Virus record (IMG/VR): IMGVR_UViG_3300034104_001493
Span: 1-40,245 of that record
Length of the DNA stretch: 40,245 nucleotides
Direction: 5' to 3' (one strand)
Origin: a virus
Part shown: positions 7,801 to 18,618 of the stretch, in pieces
How the letters are laid out: the number at the start of each line of letters is the position of its first letter
How positions within the stretch are numbered: position 1 is the first letter of the stretch
Position numbers and translations under genes: made by a program
The notes under the pieces: generated by a model
Database searches by the model: none
What the model saw: only the letters and a program-made list of their open reading frames with translations
Told to the model about the DNA's origin: nothing

Positions 7801-10763
7801 TAGCTGATGAACACCGTGCAATTATTGACGAAGACTACCTTGCCAAGCAAGAAGAAACAGTAAGCGCATTTGGATTAAATGACCGCGACATTAGACTACT
7901 TGAGACCAAGGGTTTAATTCCGTTAAACAAAGTATTGGCAGCATACAAAGCTGGACGATTAAATTCAGATGAGTTATCTGCTATTGTTTCAACTGGTCGT
8001 ATTGAAGCAGCTAGTGTTGATGGACTAGGCAGTGAAGCCTACCAGTTCCTTGATGAAGCATCGCTTCGCGGTATGGCCGTTCGTAACGGTAAATCACCTC
8101 AACAGTACATTGAAGTACCATGGCGCAGACAAACTCTTGATGAGTATGTAAACGACGGCATTGCTCAGTTCGATTCATATTATGAAATGCAGACATTAGA
8201 GCGCTCACTTGCTGAGTACACCGATGAGGCTAACGCCTGGTATGGCGAGAACGCTTCCCCTGTTTACTCACCAACTACTCCAAACGTGCAGCTAGAATCT
8301 GACATGCGAGTAATTGAAAAACTTATTGACGATAAGCGTTCACTTGCTGATGATTACTTTGCTCAACTTGAAAACTTAAAGAAGTCAGAATCACGTAGAG
8401 AAAAGCGTAAAATCGGTCAAGGCAAGTGGAAAGTAAAATCTTTTACTGGCGAAGACTACGACTTTAGCGATGCTTTAGGTGGACAGTTTGCCGATATTCA
8501 CAGGGCAAACTCCAGTGCAGAAAATTCTTTTAATACTTTAGTTGATGACAACGCTGGATTAGTTTCTAAGAGCTTAACTAAAGTTGGTTATGGCGAAGTA
8601 AAGCCAGATGCACCAAACTACTACCAAGCTTGGGCACACGCACTTAACTACCAGTTCCGTAACTCTGGCGTAGCCATGAAGTTAATGGATAACATGGATC
8701 CTGCTGCTGTAGCAAAATGGCTTAGGTCAGATCCTGAAGGTCGCATTGTTGCAAAGCGCCTTGGATTAGATCCTTGGGAAATTAACGAACACGTTGCTTC
8801 TGTTAAGGGTTTTGTTGATAGTTACATTCCAAGCGCTAGCTTGCGTAAGACCTTAGTTGAATCAACTGAAAACGCACCTATTACACCAGAGATGCTACGC
8901 GGTATTTATGCTGGAACTGATGGGTTACCTACAGTTCACGGACATATCCTTGAAGAGAACTTAAACCTTGGATCTGTTAGAAACGCAAAGAACATAGTTA
9001 ACGGTATCTTCAAGTTAATTGGATCTATGCCAGAAGACTTACTAGCACGCCATCCTTTGTACGTTTCCATGTACAGGACTGAGCTAAAGCGTCGCGTGGA
9101 TATGTTTGAGGGATTGAACGAACGCCGTTTAACTACTCAAGAACAAGCAGATCTTATGTCAGTAACTCATAAGGTTGCATTGCGTCAGTTAAAGAACACG
9201 TTGTTTACCATTGACCGCAAATCAAACTTGTCACACTACATGCGTTTGATCTCCCCATTCTTCTCGGCGTTTGAAAACACCACAAAGACTTGGGCAAGAA
9301 TTGCTTACGAAAAGCCACAGACAATCAATCGTGCTAACTTAATCTTTACTTCACCTAACCGTGCAGGTATTGCAACTGACGAGAACGGAAACTTAGTTCC
9401 GCCAGAAGAAGCAACCATGGATGACTACATCTGGATTGAAGTACCTGAATCACTAAAGAAAGTTCCTTTCATCGGCAAGGGCCTTACATCTCTAACCGAG
9501 ATGGGTATTCAAAAGAAGTCTCTAGACGTTATCTTCCAAGGTGAGGCTATTCACTTACCTGTAGGTCCATACGTTGCAGTGCCTATTTCGGAGATGGTAA
9601 AGAGAAAGCCTGAACTTGAAAAGACTTTATCTTGGGCTATCCCTTACGGACCAGAGCGTAGCGCAGTCCGTGCGTTCCTACCTACCTGGGTTAAGCGTCA
9701 GCTTACAAAGGGTGATGGTCAGAGCAACCAGCAGTATGCAAATACTTATGCCTTGATCTGGACCACTGAACAGCACAAGCGTCGTGAGATGGGTCAGCCT
9801 GCAGCTACCGCTGCTGAGATTGAAAAGATGACAGATGCGTATTACAACATGCGTACTGTTGCTAACCTAATCCTTCCGTTTGCCCCTACATTCCAGACAC
9901 CATACAAGTTCTACATTGACCAGTGGAGACAGTATCAGGAACAGTTTGGAATGGAAGCACAGACTAAGTTCTGGCAGGATTACGGCGATGACTTCTTTGA
10001 GTTTACTCAATCGTTATCAAAGAATACCACTGGTTCATTTGCGTCCGTGGGTTCTGTAGGTAACGCTAAGACACACGCTGATTTAATTTCAGAATTGTCA
10101 GTGATTGATCCTAAACTTATCGGCATTGTAACCAATGCTGGCCAGGCTTATGACTTCTCACAGGCTGCTTACATGTGGCAACAGGCCAACACAATCTCTC
10201 CAAGTTCAAGTGAGTTTTACCGAACCCGTAAGGATCCAGCAGAAGCTGCCCTAGATACCGAGCGTTCACTTGGTTGGATCAAGTACCGTGAGGTTATGTC
10301 TCAGATTGATTCAGAGATGCAACGTCGCGGACTAACTAACTTACAGTCAAAAGCAGGTGCAGATTTAGCGTCAATGAAAAAGCAATTAGTTGCTCAACTT
10401 GGTGCTGAAAATACTGCTTGGTATGATGACTACCTAGACACTGATGGTTCAAAGACTAATAGGATTATTCGTGGCCTAGAGACCATTGTTAGCAATGAAA
10501 AGTTTATGAGTCAATACGGGGACAACCCAACATTTAAGTCCATCGCTGTATACTTAGAAATACGTCAAGCAACAGAGCAAGCGCTTGCTTCACGTCCTTC
10601 CAAGAGCATTGATGCTAAAGACAACGCTGATATTAAGTACGCATTTGAAGCTGTTGCTAATCAATTAAAACAAGAAGATATTGGTTTTGGTGATCTTTAT
10701 GATCGCTGGTTATCTTATGATTCGGTTTATGATGCCGTTCGTTCACAAGGAGTTGCTCAATAA
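4824..10763 (+). CDS. Giant internal virion protein with ADP-ribosyltransferase-like domain
   Basis: A protein of 1979 residues, the largest in the genome, between portal and capsid and thus probably an internal or ejected virion protein. Translation starts at TTG with GGGAG upstream, overlapping the previous stop. Residues about 1-700 and 945-1979 are long helical segments; NLSHYMRLISPFFSAFENT near 1470 is a pattern I associate with large polyvalent-type virion proteins. Between them (about 715-940) is an ADP-ribosyltransferase-like fold: LFHGTS, YGRGFYTTD, a YDGLTHIGG stretch and VSIFFSGENI, matching the H, Y and acidic landmarks of ART domains in phage polyvalent proteins. That stretch is more AT-rich than its flanks (33% GC in line 7201 against 45% in line 9601, counted by hand). 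It probably modifies a host target after ejection; that is inference. Confidence 0.8.
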   Translation: MSFWDRLGTLAQDTAGAVVASPKFLWDIATAPWNDDDDFNGFANTFKSAGTDWAQAMLKPIANVAETPGIKQTLQKWDAFNREYIREPITTGVLAASQTGGNISEAYEMAQDTSFGQALVGGIGAVLPGQQAVDRINFEDEAEVDKFFSTGAPRFWSGIGDTSIQIFGDVAIAGGKAAKLAKESSLITNKITNAQKAAKAINDVVDAVDPVNGVVNKYTKPIQDFTANGAEYAYNHPMIRKSPMRDTIAYGLGQSTSEYDTALVLRAGLGDKRALEELKTVRASIGNSMERQMGVLDEYQEFLIKKADDPEGVAKLPHESQLIVKSAMDELEDLRNNDAMFASWELMAKTPGGVIDRTVGARPMQAVDDFLAKGRSAKFVAGSTRAEAWQPTPFHRMYQVVSWVGNERPSGIVNLNEAESSAEVMAFVNRGHRLAGDDMYSFFPEGADVPKEFKGVTDERAAGMMANYYRATTPEDKARALSIIENAAFSAIAGKHGIDRDLANKIYQNYYRSRLGAQESLRKNGFMIDEDGSVISAPVFESQTANYMPMMDLDLLDSLLKRHRLATKNKPLSVLYGVGNELTGAMDILQAMFKAGVLMRLGYTIRNGTEAQLRIAASVGSMASMRHLGPGLRNMAFNATDSLSARTVDRLSLSSGPATVESTVRSLTKVDSEISELQAKYAEIAEQFNKERDELDAKFKPEETVLGSPSWANGPTLFHGTSEKFIDDRIEDYTWSQGGPISLLYGRGFYTTDNVDIAKSYTKKGKGKNPVVYNIKWDGDTPPNLVNAELPLTPELQSSLLRMDLLNQDTEYVSLLKQEEIDLEAKLTQYMEEGKGTDRIVDRLNAISEKLAVSDSFAKTKDAINNPESRLIDVMKVYKEDLVNYAEEFNWSVDEASEYYESITNILEDMGYDGLTHIGGVATNRKTKHNVSIFFSGENISTKVPERKDPNKFTSTKYTDEEVELLDQGILPERFGFNSPEYQTAAKAEAKRLADEHRAIIDEDYLAKQEETVSAFGLNDRDIRLLETKGLIPLNKVLAAYKAGRLNSDELSAIVSTGRIEAASVDGLGSEAYQFLDEASLRGMAVRNGKSPQQYIEVPWRRQTLDEYVNDGIAQFDSYYEMQTLERSLAEYTDEANAWYGENASPVYSPTTPNVQLESDMRVIEKLIDDKRSLADDYFAQLENLKKSESRREKRKIGQGKWKVKSFTGEDYDFSDALGGQFADIHRANSSAENSFNTLVDDNAGLVSKSLTKVGYGEVKPDAPNYYQAWAHALNYQFRNSGVAMKLMDNMDPAAVAKWLRSDPEGRIVAKRLGLDPWEINEHVASVKGFVDSYIPSASLRKTLVESTENAPITPEMLRGIYAGTDGLPTVHGHILEENLNLGSVRNAKNIVNGIFKLIGSMPEDLLARHPLYVSMYRTELKRRVDMFEGLNERRLTTQEQADLMSVTHKVALRQLKNTLFTIDRKSNLSHYMRLISPFFSAFENTTKTWARIAYEKPQTINRANLIFTSPNRAGIATDENGNLVPPEEATMDDYIWIEVPESLKKVPFIGKGLTSLTEMGIQKKSLDVIFQGEAIHLPVGPYVAVPISEMVKRKPELEKTLSWAIPYGPERSAVRAFLPTWVKRQLTKGDGQSNQQYANTYALIWTTEQHKRREMGQPAATAAEIEKMTDAYYNMRTVANLILPFAPTFQTPYKFYIDQWRQYQEQFGMEAQTKFWQDYGDDFFEFTQSLSKNTTGSFASVGSVGNAKTHADLISELSVIDPKLIGIVTNAGQAYDFSQAAYMWQQANTISPSSSEFYRTRKDPAEAALDTERSLGWIKYREVMSQIDSEMQRRGLTNLQSKAGADLASMKKQLVAQLGAENTAWYDDYLDTDGSKTNRIIRGLETIVSNEKFMSQYGDNPTFKSIAVYLEIRQATEQALASRPSKSIDAKDNADIKYAFEAVANQLKQEDIGFGDLYDRWLSYDSVYDAVRSQGVAQ

Positions 10764-11827
10764 TGGCTGATGATTTAGACAGGCGATTAGCCGAGATTGA
10801 AGAAAAAAATAAAGATAAACAAAAGGCTGCTAAAGAACGTGCTGCTAAATTAAAGGCTGCTAAAGAAAAAGCTGATGCTGCTCAAAAAAAACGTCAGCAA
10901 GAAATTGCTCAGGTTGCAGAAGAAAACTCACAGCGACGTGGCGCACCTATTACAGAAAAGCGTCTTAACCCTCAGACAGAGGCTGGCAAAGCAGCCAGGA
11001 CACGTGAAAATGTAGAAAAACTTAACAAGCAAGAACTTGCTAATCGTTACTCACAGGCCTTCCGTAAGCGCGAAAGCAACATTGAGTCTTACTCTAAAAC
11101 TGGAGACATTAAGTACAAGCAGGCTGCACTTCGCGCTCAAGCTGAATTAGAACCTATTGTTGCAGAGTACGTAAAAGTATTTGGCAATGAGCCAGTTGGT
11201 TACAAGGCGGCTTCGAGCCTTTCAAAAGCAACTGGTCGTACTGAAGGGCAACAGCGCCAAGGCGCAAAGCCAATACCACCTACTGCTTCTCAAAGTGAGT
11301 CACGTGATGCTGCTCGTTCTGCTGGTCGTAACGCTGGTGTAGGTATTGTACCTGCAATAGTTGCTCAAAGCTCAGATCCAAATATTCAAAGAATTATTGA
11401 CGCTGCTGCTAAAGCAGGTATACAAATATCAGTTGCAGACGCACAAGCAGCGCTTGGTATTACGCCTACTCCTGGTCCTAACGGTGGTGGAAGTATGGCT
11501 TCTACCCAAAGACAGACTACTCAATACACCATGCAACAGGTACGTTCTGCTGCAGATAGCATTTACCAGAACTCCATTGGTCGTGCACTTAATGACGATG
11601 AACTACGTATGTTGCATCAGTCACTTAACAACACGTTAAAAGCTTCACCCACTGTTACTAAAATATCTGCATCAGGTGACTCGGTAACCACTGGTGGTGT
11701 AGATGAGCGTGGGTTTATGGAACAGCAAGCACAAGCTAATCCAGAATTTGCTGCTTACCAAAAAGCAACTACTTATTTTGATTCAATGTTAGAAACACTA
11801 AGAGGCCCAGTTGGAGGTGGTATTTAA
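10763..11827 (+). CDS. Probable internal virion protein, basic coiled-coil N-terminus
   Basis: A protein of 354 residues. The first 60 are an Ala/Lys/Glu-rich charged helix, likely a coiled coil; residues 60-150 are basic; the middle is Gly/Ala/Gln-rich; the end is helical. The ATG overlaps the previous stop (TAATG), and the same link joins it to the next gene. No enzymatic motif is visible. Context suggests a structural or ejection protein. Function not recognised. Confidence 0.75.
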   Translation: MADDLDRRLAEIEEKNKDKQKAAKERAAKLKAAKEKADAAQKKRQQEIAQVAEENSQRRGAPITEKRLNPQTEAGKAARTRENVEKLNKQELANRYSQAFRKRESNIESYSKTGDIKYKQAALRAQAELEPIVAEYVKVFGNEPVGYKAASSLSKATGRTEGQQRQGAKPIPPTASQSESRDAARSAGRNAGVGIVPAIVAQSSDPNIQRIIDAAAKAGIQISVADAQAALGITPTPGPNGGGSMASTQRQTTQYTMQQVRSAADSIYQNSIGRALNDDELRMLHQSLNNTLKASPTVTKISASGDSVTTGGVDERGFMEQQAQANPEFAAYQKATTYFDSMLETLRGPVGGGI

Positions 11828-12702
11828 TGGCAACCACAACAGTAAAAACCGCAGAAGACTGGGCCGTTGAATACGGAACTCAAGCTGCTCTAGTTAATAG
11901 CAACCCAGAACTTAAAGCATTATTTAATCGCGCCGTTGCAGAAAAATGGAGTCCCGCTAAATTCAGGGCTACCTTTGAAAACACAAAATGGTTTAAGTCT
12001 AATGGACCAACATGGCGTATGGCGGAAACTGCACGCTTGTCTGATCCTGGTGCCTGGGCAGAGTCATTAAATGAAACAAGAACGCAGATTCAACAAGCTG
12101 CACGTGACATGGGATTTGAGCTAAAGCCTGCCGATGTTAACAAACTTGCTAATGATACACTTTACTTATCATGGGGCAAAGGAATTGACCCAGAATTATT
12201 AAAGCAACATGTTGCTGCTACTGGCCGTATTACTGGTACTGGTGGAGAAGCCGCTACTGTTATGCAAGCACTTAAAGAACAAGCTACTAATATGGGTGTA
12301 CAATACGGTGAAAGCTGGTTTGCCAATGCAGCAAAAAGCACATTGGCTGGTCAGTCAAACATTGACTACTACAACAAGAAAATTAGAGATGATGCCAAAA
12401 GTAAATATGCAGCCTTTGCTGACCAAATTGATGCTGGTCAAACAGTTGCCTCCATTGCTTCGCCGTATATACAAAGTATGGCACGAATCCTAGAACTACC
12501 TTCAACAGATATTGACTTAAACGATCCAACAATCGCTCAGGCTTTATCTGGCTTTGATGCACAGAACAAGCCAGTTGCTAAACCAGTGTGGGCATTTGAG
12601 CGTGAACTAAAGCAAGATGATCGCTATTTCAAGACCAACACTGCAGTGCAAGACATGACTGGTTTGGCTTCTGAAATTGCCCGACAGTTTGGAAAGATGT
12701 AA
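11827..12702 (+). CDS. Probable internal virion protein (TAEDW family)
   Basis: A protein of 291 residues, mainly helical. It opens with TAEDWAVEYGTQAAL and carries AVAEKWSPAKF, YGESWF, and ASPYIQSMARILEL with DLNDP near 220-245. I know this architecture from actinophage proteins encoded between portal and capsid; its biochemical role is not established. Start and stop overlap both neighbours as TAATG, so it is translated from one coupled block with the giant protein. It is probably a minor internal virion protein. Confidence 0.75.
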   Translation: MATTTVKTAEDWAVEYGTQAALVNSNPELKALFNRAVAEKWSPAKFRATFENTKWFKSNGPTWRMAETARLSDPGAWAESLNETRTQIQQAARDMGFELKPADVNKLANDTLYLSWGKGIDPELLKQHVAATGRITGTGGEAATVMQALKEQATNMGVQYGESWFANAAKSTLAGQSNIDYYNKKIRDDAKSKYAAFADQIDAGQTVASIASPYIQSMARILELPSTDIDLNDPTIAQALSGFDAQNKPVAKPVWAFERELKQDDRYFKTNTAVQDMTGLASEIARQFGKM

Positions 12703-13550
12703 TGGCTGAACCAGTAGCACCACCTATGGATGCCCGCGATGTATTTACTCGCACTCTTAAAGACCTAGGATTTACTGATTCTCAGATCAACGAATTGCTA
12801 CCGCAGGTTACCCAGTGGCAATCAGTCTACACTCCAGCCCAGATTGTTTCCGATTTACTGCCTACTACAACTGTTTACCAGCAAAGGTTTATTGCTAACG
12901 AAACCCGCATAAAGAATGGTTTAAGGCCACTTAGCCCAAGTGAATACTTAGCTGACGAAAACTCTTATCGTGCCGCACTAAAAGACGCTGGCCTTCCAGC
13001 AGGTTTTTACGATAGCTCAGATGACTTTGCTGGATTTATTGGACAAGATGTATCTCCGTACGAAATTAAATTACGCGCAGATGCAGCAGCTCGCGCTGTA
13101 AACAATACAGATCCTGCATACACCAGAGCGCTTAGGGACATATACGGAATAGATGAAGGCATGATGACCGCCTTTATGTTAGATCCAGATCGTGCGTTAC
13201 CACTAGTAGAAAGACAAGCCAAGGCTGTTGAGTTTGGAACTGCCGCTGTTAGACAGGGCTTGCAAGCTACTAACATTGGTGAACAGTTTGCACAGCGTGG
13301 ACCTTCTACTGGCTACAGCGCAGAGCAAGGTTACAGCGCTATCGCAGGGATTCTTCCAACAGCTCAAAGTCTTGGAAGTATCTATGGTCAGACATATGAC
13401 CAGGCAACTGCAGAGCAAGAAGTATTTTCTGGTCTTGAATCTGCAAAGCGCAAGCGTCAAAAGCTTGGCGAAATGGAAACAGCAACTTTTAGTGGACAGT
13501 CAGGCCTTGCCGCTGGTTCATTAAAGACAGGTAAGTCGGGACAGTTCTAG
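12702..13550 (+). CDS. Probable internal virion protein
   Basis: A protein of 282 residues with an acidic helical N-terminus, NETRIKNGLRPLSPSEYLAD near residues 65-85, and a basic C-terminal tail with KRKRQKLGEMETATFSGQSG. The latter resembles the ends of other actinophage virion-region proteins. The ATG overlaps the upstream TAA. It is the last gene of the coupled block before the gap that holds a tRNA-like element. No catalytic motif is seen. Role inferred only from position. Confidence 0.72.
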   Translation: MAEPVAPPMDARDVFTRTLKDLGFTDSQINELLPQVTQWQSVYTPAQIVSDLLPTTTVYQQRFIANETRIKNGLRPLSPSEYLADENSYRAALKDAGLPAGFYDSSDDFAGFIGQDVSPYEIKLRADAAARAVNNTDPAYTRALRDIYGIDEGMMTAFMLDPDRALPLVERQAKAVEFGTAAVRQGLQATNIGEQFAQRGPSTGYSAEQGYSAIAGILPTAQSLGSIYGQTYDQATAEQEVFSGLESAKRKRQKLGEMETATFSGQSGLAAGSLKTGKSGQF

Positions 13551-13556
13551 TCCCAA

Positions 13557-13633
13557 GGGTGTGACAGGTTAGACCGAATCTAAATCCGCATGACGGACAG
13601 ATACGGAACGCGGTTCGATTCCGCACACATCCA
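13557..13633 (+). ncRNA. tRNA-like element, non-canonical or decayed tRNA
   Basis: Seventy-seven nucleotides with tRNA end geometry: a 7-bp acceptor stem GGGTGTG (13557-13563) with CACATCC (13626-13632, one G-T pair), and a T-arm GCGG-TTCGATT-CCGC directly before the 3' acceptor strand, with the conserved TTC and A of the T loop. A D-like stem (AGGT/ATCT) and an anticodon-like arm (TCC, loop GCATGAC, GGA) can be drawn. The D loop lacks GG, position 33 is not T, the anticodon stem is mispaired and CCA is not encoded. It is either a decayed tRNA or a tRNA-like RNA signal. Confidence 0.45.
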
Positions 13634-13687
13634 CTCCGCACGGATCGGTCGGCCCATGTGCGTGTAAATAAGCCCGATAGTGAAAGC

Positions 13688-13713
13688 CAACACAGGTTCC
13701 CCTGCTTGTGTTG
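13688..13713 (+). other. Hairpin upstream of the scaffold gene
   Basis: CAACACA (13688-13694) pairs with TGTGTTG (13707-13713) around a loop that can form further pairs. It lies between the tRNA-like element and the scaffold ribosome binding site. There is no T-run directly after it. Possible processing or attenuation structure at the entry to the scaffold-capsid transcript. Confidence 0.4.
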
Positions 13714-13755
13714 TGGTTCGCGACTAACCTAAAAAAACGAAAGGGAGTGGCTGCT

Positions 13756-14217
13756 ATGGCCAACCAGTACAACGATTACGATGACGACGACGACTTCGAT
13801 ACCGAAGAAGAAAGCGGTCCTGCAAACCTACGCAAGGCTTTGAAAAAAGCTGAACGTGAATCAAAGCAGCTCCGAGATGAACTTAATTCTTTGCGATCAG
13901 AATCGCGTTCACGAACCGTAAAGGACGTTCTGGAAACCAAGGGCGTTAATCCAAAGATTGCTGCGTTCATTCCAGCAGATGCGGATACACCCGAAAAGGT
14001 TGCCTTATGGCTTGACGAATACTCAGATGTATTTGGGTATCAAACCAATGGGCAGTCAGACGACATTGTGGCTCCAGAATCGGCTCGCCGTATTCAGGAA
14101 TCCACTTCTACTGCTGCAAGTTCAAGTCGTGATGAGGACTTAAGTGCTCGTCTTGCTGCAACTAACAGTAAGGAAGAGCTGGATCAACTGATCTTTGGTA
14201 TGTCCACAGGTCGTTAA
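13756..14217 (+). CDS. Capsid scaffolding protein
   Basis: A protein of 153 residues directly before the capsid gene. The N-terminus is strongly acidic (an Asp run at residues 8-15), followed by a charged coiled coil (about 25-65, LRKALKKAERESKQLRDEL), and a C-terminal helix with EELDQLIFGMSTGR. This layout is typical of phage scaffolds, which co-assemble with capsid subunits and leave before or during packaging. The ATG at 13756 is chosen because AAGGGAG lies 8 nt upstream; an in-frame ATG at 13708 lacks any such site and would read through a hairpin. Confidence 0.8.
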   Translation: MANQYNDYDDDDDFDTEEESGPANLRKALKKAERESKQLRDELNSLRSESRSRTVKDVLETKGVNPKIAAFIPADADTPEKVALWLDEYSDVFGYQTNGQSDDIVAPESARRIQESTSTAASSSRDEDLSARLAATNSKEELDQLIFGMSTGR

Positions 14218-14259
14218 CAGCAACTACAACAACCCCTAAATTCCCAAGGAGGGAAATAA

Positions 14260-15219
14260 ATGCCTAACGCATTTACAGACACAGGCACGGGTTCGCTTGG
14301 TACCAATCTGGTCCAAGCCGCCTATGACCGTTATGTTGAGTTTGCACTTCGCGCGATCCCACTGATCCGCGACGTAGCAGACAAGCGCCCAGCGCAACAG
14401 GCAATGCCAGGTTCCTCAGTCGTGTTCCAGCTTTACAGCGACATGGCTAAGGCTACTACAGCATTAACCGAAACCACAGATCCAGATGCAGTTGCTCTTG
14501 GCAACACCACATCTGTATCAGTAACCCTGAACGAATATGGTAACGCAGCACTTGCAACTCGTAAGCTTGAATTATTCTCGCTTTCCGATGTTGATCCAGC
14601 TATTGCTAACATCATTGCGTTCAACATGGCTGACTCACTAGATGAACTAGCTCTTACCGAACTACGCGGTGGAACTAACGTAATCTTCTCAGCTAACTCA
14701 ACTGGCACTGTACCAACAGGTACTGCTGGTGTTGGTGCTACAAACACCCTTAAGTCCGCCGATGTACGTCGTTCAGTAGCCAAGCTTCGTGCTGGCAAAG
14801 CTGTCCCACGCGTAGGCGAACTATACTGGTGTGGTATCCACCCTGAAGTTTCACACGATCTTCGTGCTGAGACTGGTGCAGGTGGATGGCGTGAGGCTCA
14901 CGTATACAACGATTCAGGCGCAGGTAACTTGTGGCCAGGAAGCATTGGTACCTACGAAGGTGCAATGTTCGTTGAATCTCCACGTCTATACAACGCAACA
15001 GATGGCGCATCAAGCACTCGCGTGTTCCGCACCATCGTTGCAGGTCAGCAAGCACTTGCAGAAGCAGTTGCAGAAGAGCCACATGTAATCATTGGCCCAG
15101 TTGTTGACAAGCTAATGCGCTTCCGTCCAATCGGATGGTACGGCGTACTTGGTTGGAAGCGTTACCGTGAAGCTGCGCTTTACCGTATCGAATCCACCTC
15201 AAGCATCAACGCTACCTAA
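14260..15219 (+). CDS. Major capsid protein
   Basis: A protein of 319 residues, within the usual range for an HK97-fold capsid protein. It follows the scaffold and carries the strongest ribosome binding site of the virion block (AAGGAGG, 9 nt before ATG), as expected for the most abundant protein. Text is typical of N4-gp56 or P22-like capsids in actinophages: ADKRPAQQAMPGSSVVFQ, a beta-rich core with SVTLNEYGNAALATRKLEL, and a closing GPVVDKLMRFRPIGWYGVLG. A hairpin after the stop may hold down read-through or protect the message. Confidence 0.88.
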   Translation: MPNAFTDTGTGSLGTNLVQAAYDRYVEFALRAIPLIRDVADKRPAQQAMPGSSVVFQLYSDMAKATTALTETTDPDAVALGNTTSVSVTLNEYGNAALATRKLELFSLSDVDPAIANIIAFNMADSLDELALTELRGGTNVIFSANSTGTVPTGTAGVGATNTLKSADVRRSVAKLRAGKAVPRVGELYWCGIHPEVSHDLRAETGAGGWREAHVYNDSGAGNLWPGSIGTYEGAMFVESPRLYNATDGASSTRVFRTIVAGQQALAEAVAEEPHVIIGPVVDKLMRFRPIGWYGVLGWKRYREAALYRIESTSSINAT

Positions 15220-15240
15220 TTAAACTCTAGGTAATTCGGT

Positions 15241-15274
15241 GTGGTCCCCGTCCTGTATTGGGCGGGGGCCGCAC
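15241..15274 (+). terminator. Hairpin after the capsid gene, weak terminator or mRNA stabiliser
   Basis: GGTCCCCG (15243-15250) pairs with CGGGGGCC (15263-15270), extended by an outer GTG/CAC. No T-run follows immediately, so complete termination is unlikely. Placed just behind the capsid gene, it could protect the capsid message or attenuate downstream transcription. Confidence 0.5.
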
Positions 15275-15302
15275 TACCCCCATAACTTTTGAAAGGACAG
15301 CA

Positions 15303-15563
15303 GTGACTTACTACTTCATTCCACCTACAGTTGAAGAGGGTCCTGCTGGTACTTCGCGCTTATTTTGGCGCTATCGTCTTAACCGAGCAGACACCGTTCT
15401 ACTTAACAGTGATGGTTCTTACTCACATTATCGCTCCCCTGGTATTGAAGAACTTGAAGCTGCAGTGCGCTTCTACCAAGGTGGACACAAATATCCAATT
15501 ACAGAAGAGGAACGTACTAGCCTAATCGCAGGTGGTTACGGTCCTAACATTACGGAGGAATAG
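15303..15563 (+). CDS. Conserved small virion-region protein
   Basis: An 86-residue protein starting at GTG, chosen because AAAGGAC lies 6 nt upstream; the frame is open further upstream but through the capsid hairpin and without a site. It is rich in aromatic and charged residues (RLFWRYRLNRADTVLL) and ends with YPITEEERTSLIAGGYG. I recognise this pattern from actinophage genes just after the capsid; a head-completion or decoration role is possible but not established. The stop overlaps the next GTG. Confidence 0.72.
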   Translation: MTYYFIPPTVEEGPAGTSRLFWRYRLNRADTVLLNSDGSYSHYRSPGIEELEAAVRFYQGGHKYPITEEERTSLIAGGYGPNITEE

Positions 15564-15909
15564 TGCAACCTGGTCGTTTCAACTTTCGCATCTATCAGGG
15601 CGACACTTTCAACACTGCTCCTGCCTGGAAAATTAACAACACTTACGTCAACGTAACTGGCTTTACCGCAGATATGCAGGTTCGCCAAGATGTTGATTCT
15701 GCTTCCGTCATTGTAGAACTTTCTACATCCAATGGTCGTATCGTTACTGGTACCACCGATGGTAAATTTACTCTTACCCTTACTGCCGCTGAGACAGCTC
15801 CGCTTCCACCAGGCAACTATGTCTACGACCTTGAGGTCACATCCCCTGGTGGCACAGTAACTAAACTTTTAACTGGTGGCTTTGCCGTAATTGCTGAGGT
15901 AACCCAGTA

Positions 15910-15910
<1 letters not shown>
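15563..15910 (+). CDS. Beta-sandwich tail/baseplate-like protein (BppU-N-like)
   Basis: A 115-residue protein starting at GTG with GGAGG upstream, overlapping the previous TAG. It reads as a compact beta domain: [60 protein letters not shown]. These landmarks match the N-terminal domain family of phage baseplate upper proteins and related fibre-anchoring modules. As the next gene is a fibre, coupled through TAATG, this is probably the piece that connects that fibre to the virion. Confidence 0.68.
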
Positions 15911-18360
<2,450 letters not shown>

Positions 18361-18377
18361 TTTAGAACGGAATCATA

Positions 18378-18509
18378 ATGCTAGTAACAGTAACCAATCC
18401 AATAGATAACACTGAAGTAGAAGTTGAACTTACTATTCAGTTAAACCTTATGGTTCTTGGAGAAACTAAAACACTTAACGTAACCGCTTATGGAAGTGCA
18501 GAAATTTAA
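18378..18509 (+). CDS. Small hypothetical protein after the fibre (43 aa)
   Basis: A 43-residue beta-rich protein beginning MLVTVTNPIDNTEVEVE. Its stop overlaps the ATG of the next tiny gene (TAATG), the coupling style used throughout this operon, which supports it being real. The upstream site is weak (GAACGGAA). It could be a small fibre accessory protein. No family recognised. Confidence 0.6.
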   Translation: MLVTVTNPIDNTEVEVELTIQLNLMVLGETKTLNVTAYGSAEI

Positions 18510-18604
18510 TGGCTTGCCGTACAGGTTGCCCTACCCAGGATTGCGAATCATACGCAGACTGCTGTAAAGGTGTAGCTATTAACAAGTCGTCTTTACGCCC
18601 ATAG
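18509..18604 (+). CDS. Cys-rich mini-protein (31 aa), paralogue of 19673-19990
   Basis: A 31-residue protein with six Cys: MACRTGCPTQDCESYADCCKG. Its first residues match the start of the 105-residue protein at 19673 (MACRTGC, TQD, a DC pair), and the DNA agrees over the same stretch. It is a short copy or truncated duplicate. The two copies flank the glycosyltransferase. The Cys spacing suggests metal binding. Start overlaps the previous stop. Confidence 0.6.
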   Translation: MACRTGCPTQDCESYADCCKGVAINKSSLRP

Positions 18605-18607
18605 TAT
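18579..18607 (+). promoter_or_regulatory. Candidate promoter for the glycosyltransferase
   Basis: TTAACA (18579-18584) and TAGTAT (18602-18607) with a 17-bp spacer lie just before the ATG at 18619. Initiation would fall at about 18614-18616, giving a leaderless or nearly leaderless message. A second -10-like TATGAT overlaps. An internal promoter directly before an accessory gene is typical of a moron. Confidence 0.45.
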
Positions 18608-18618
18608 GATAGGGTTGT

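Noticed and set aside
13569-13772. Minus-strand frame of 67 codons over the tRNA-like element
   Set aside because: Antisense within a plus-strand operon, no binding site, overlaps the scaffold start.
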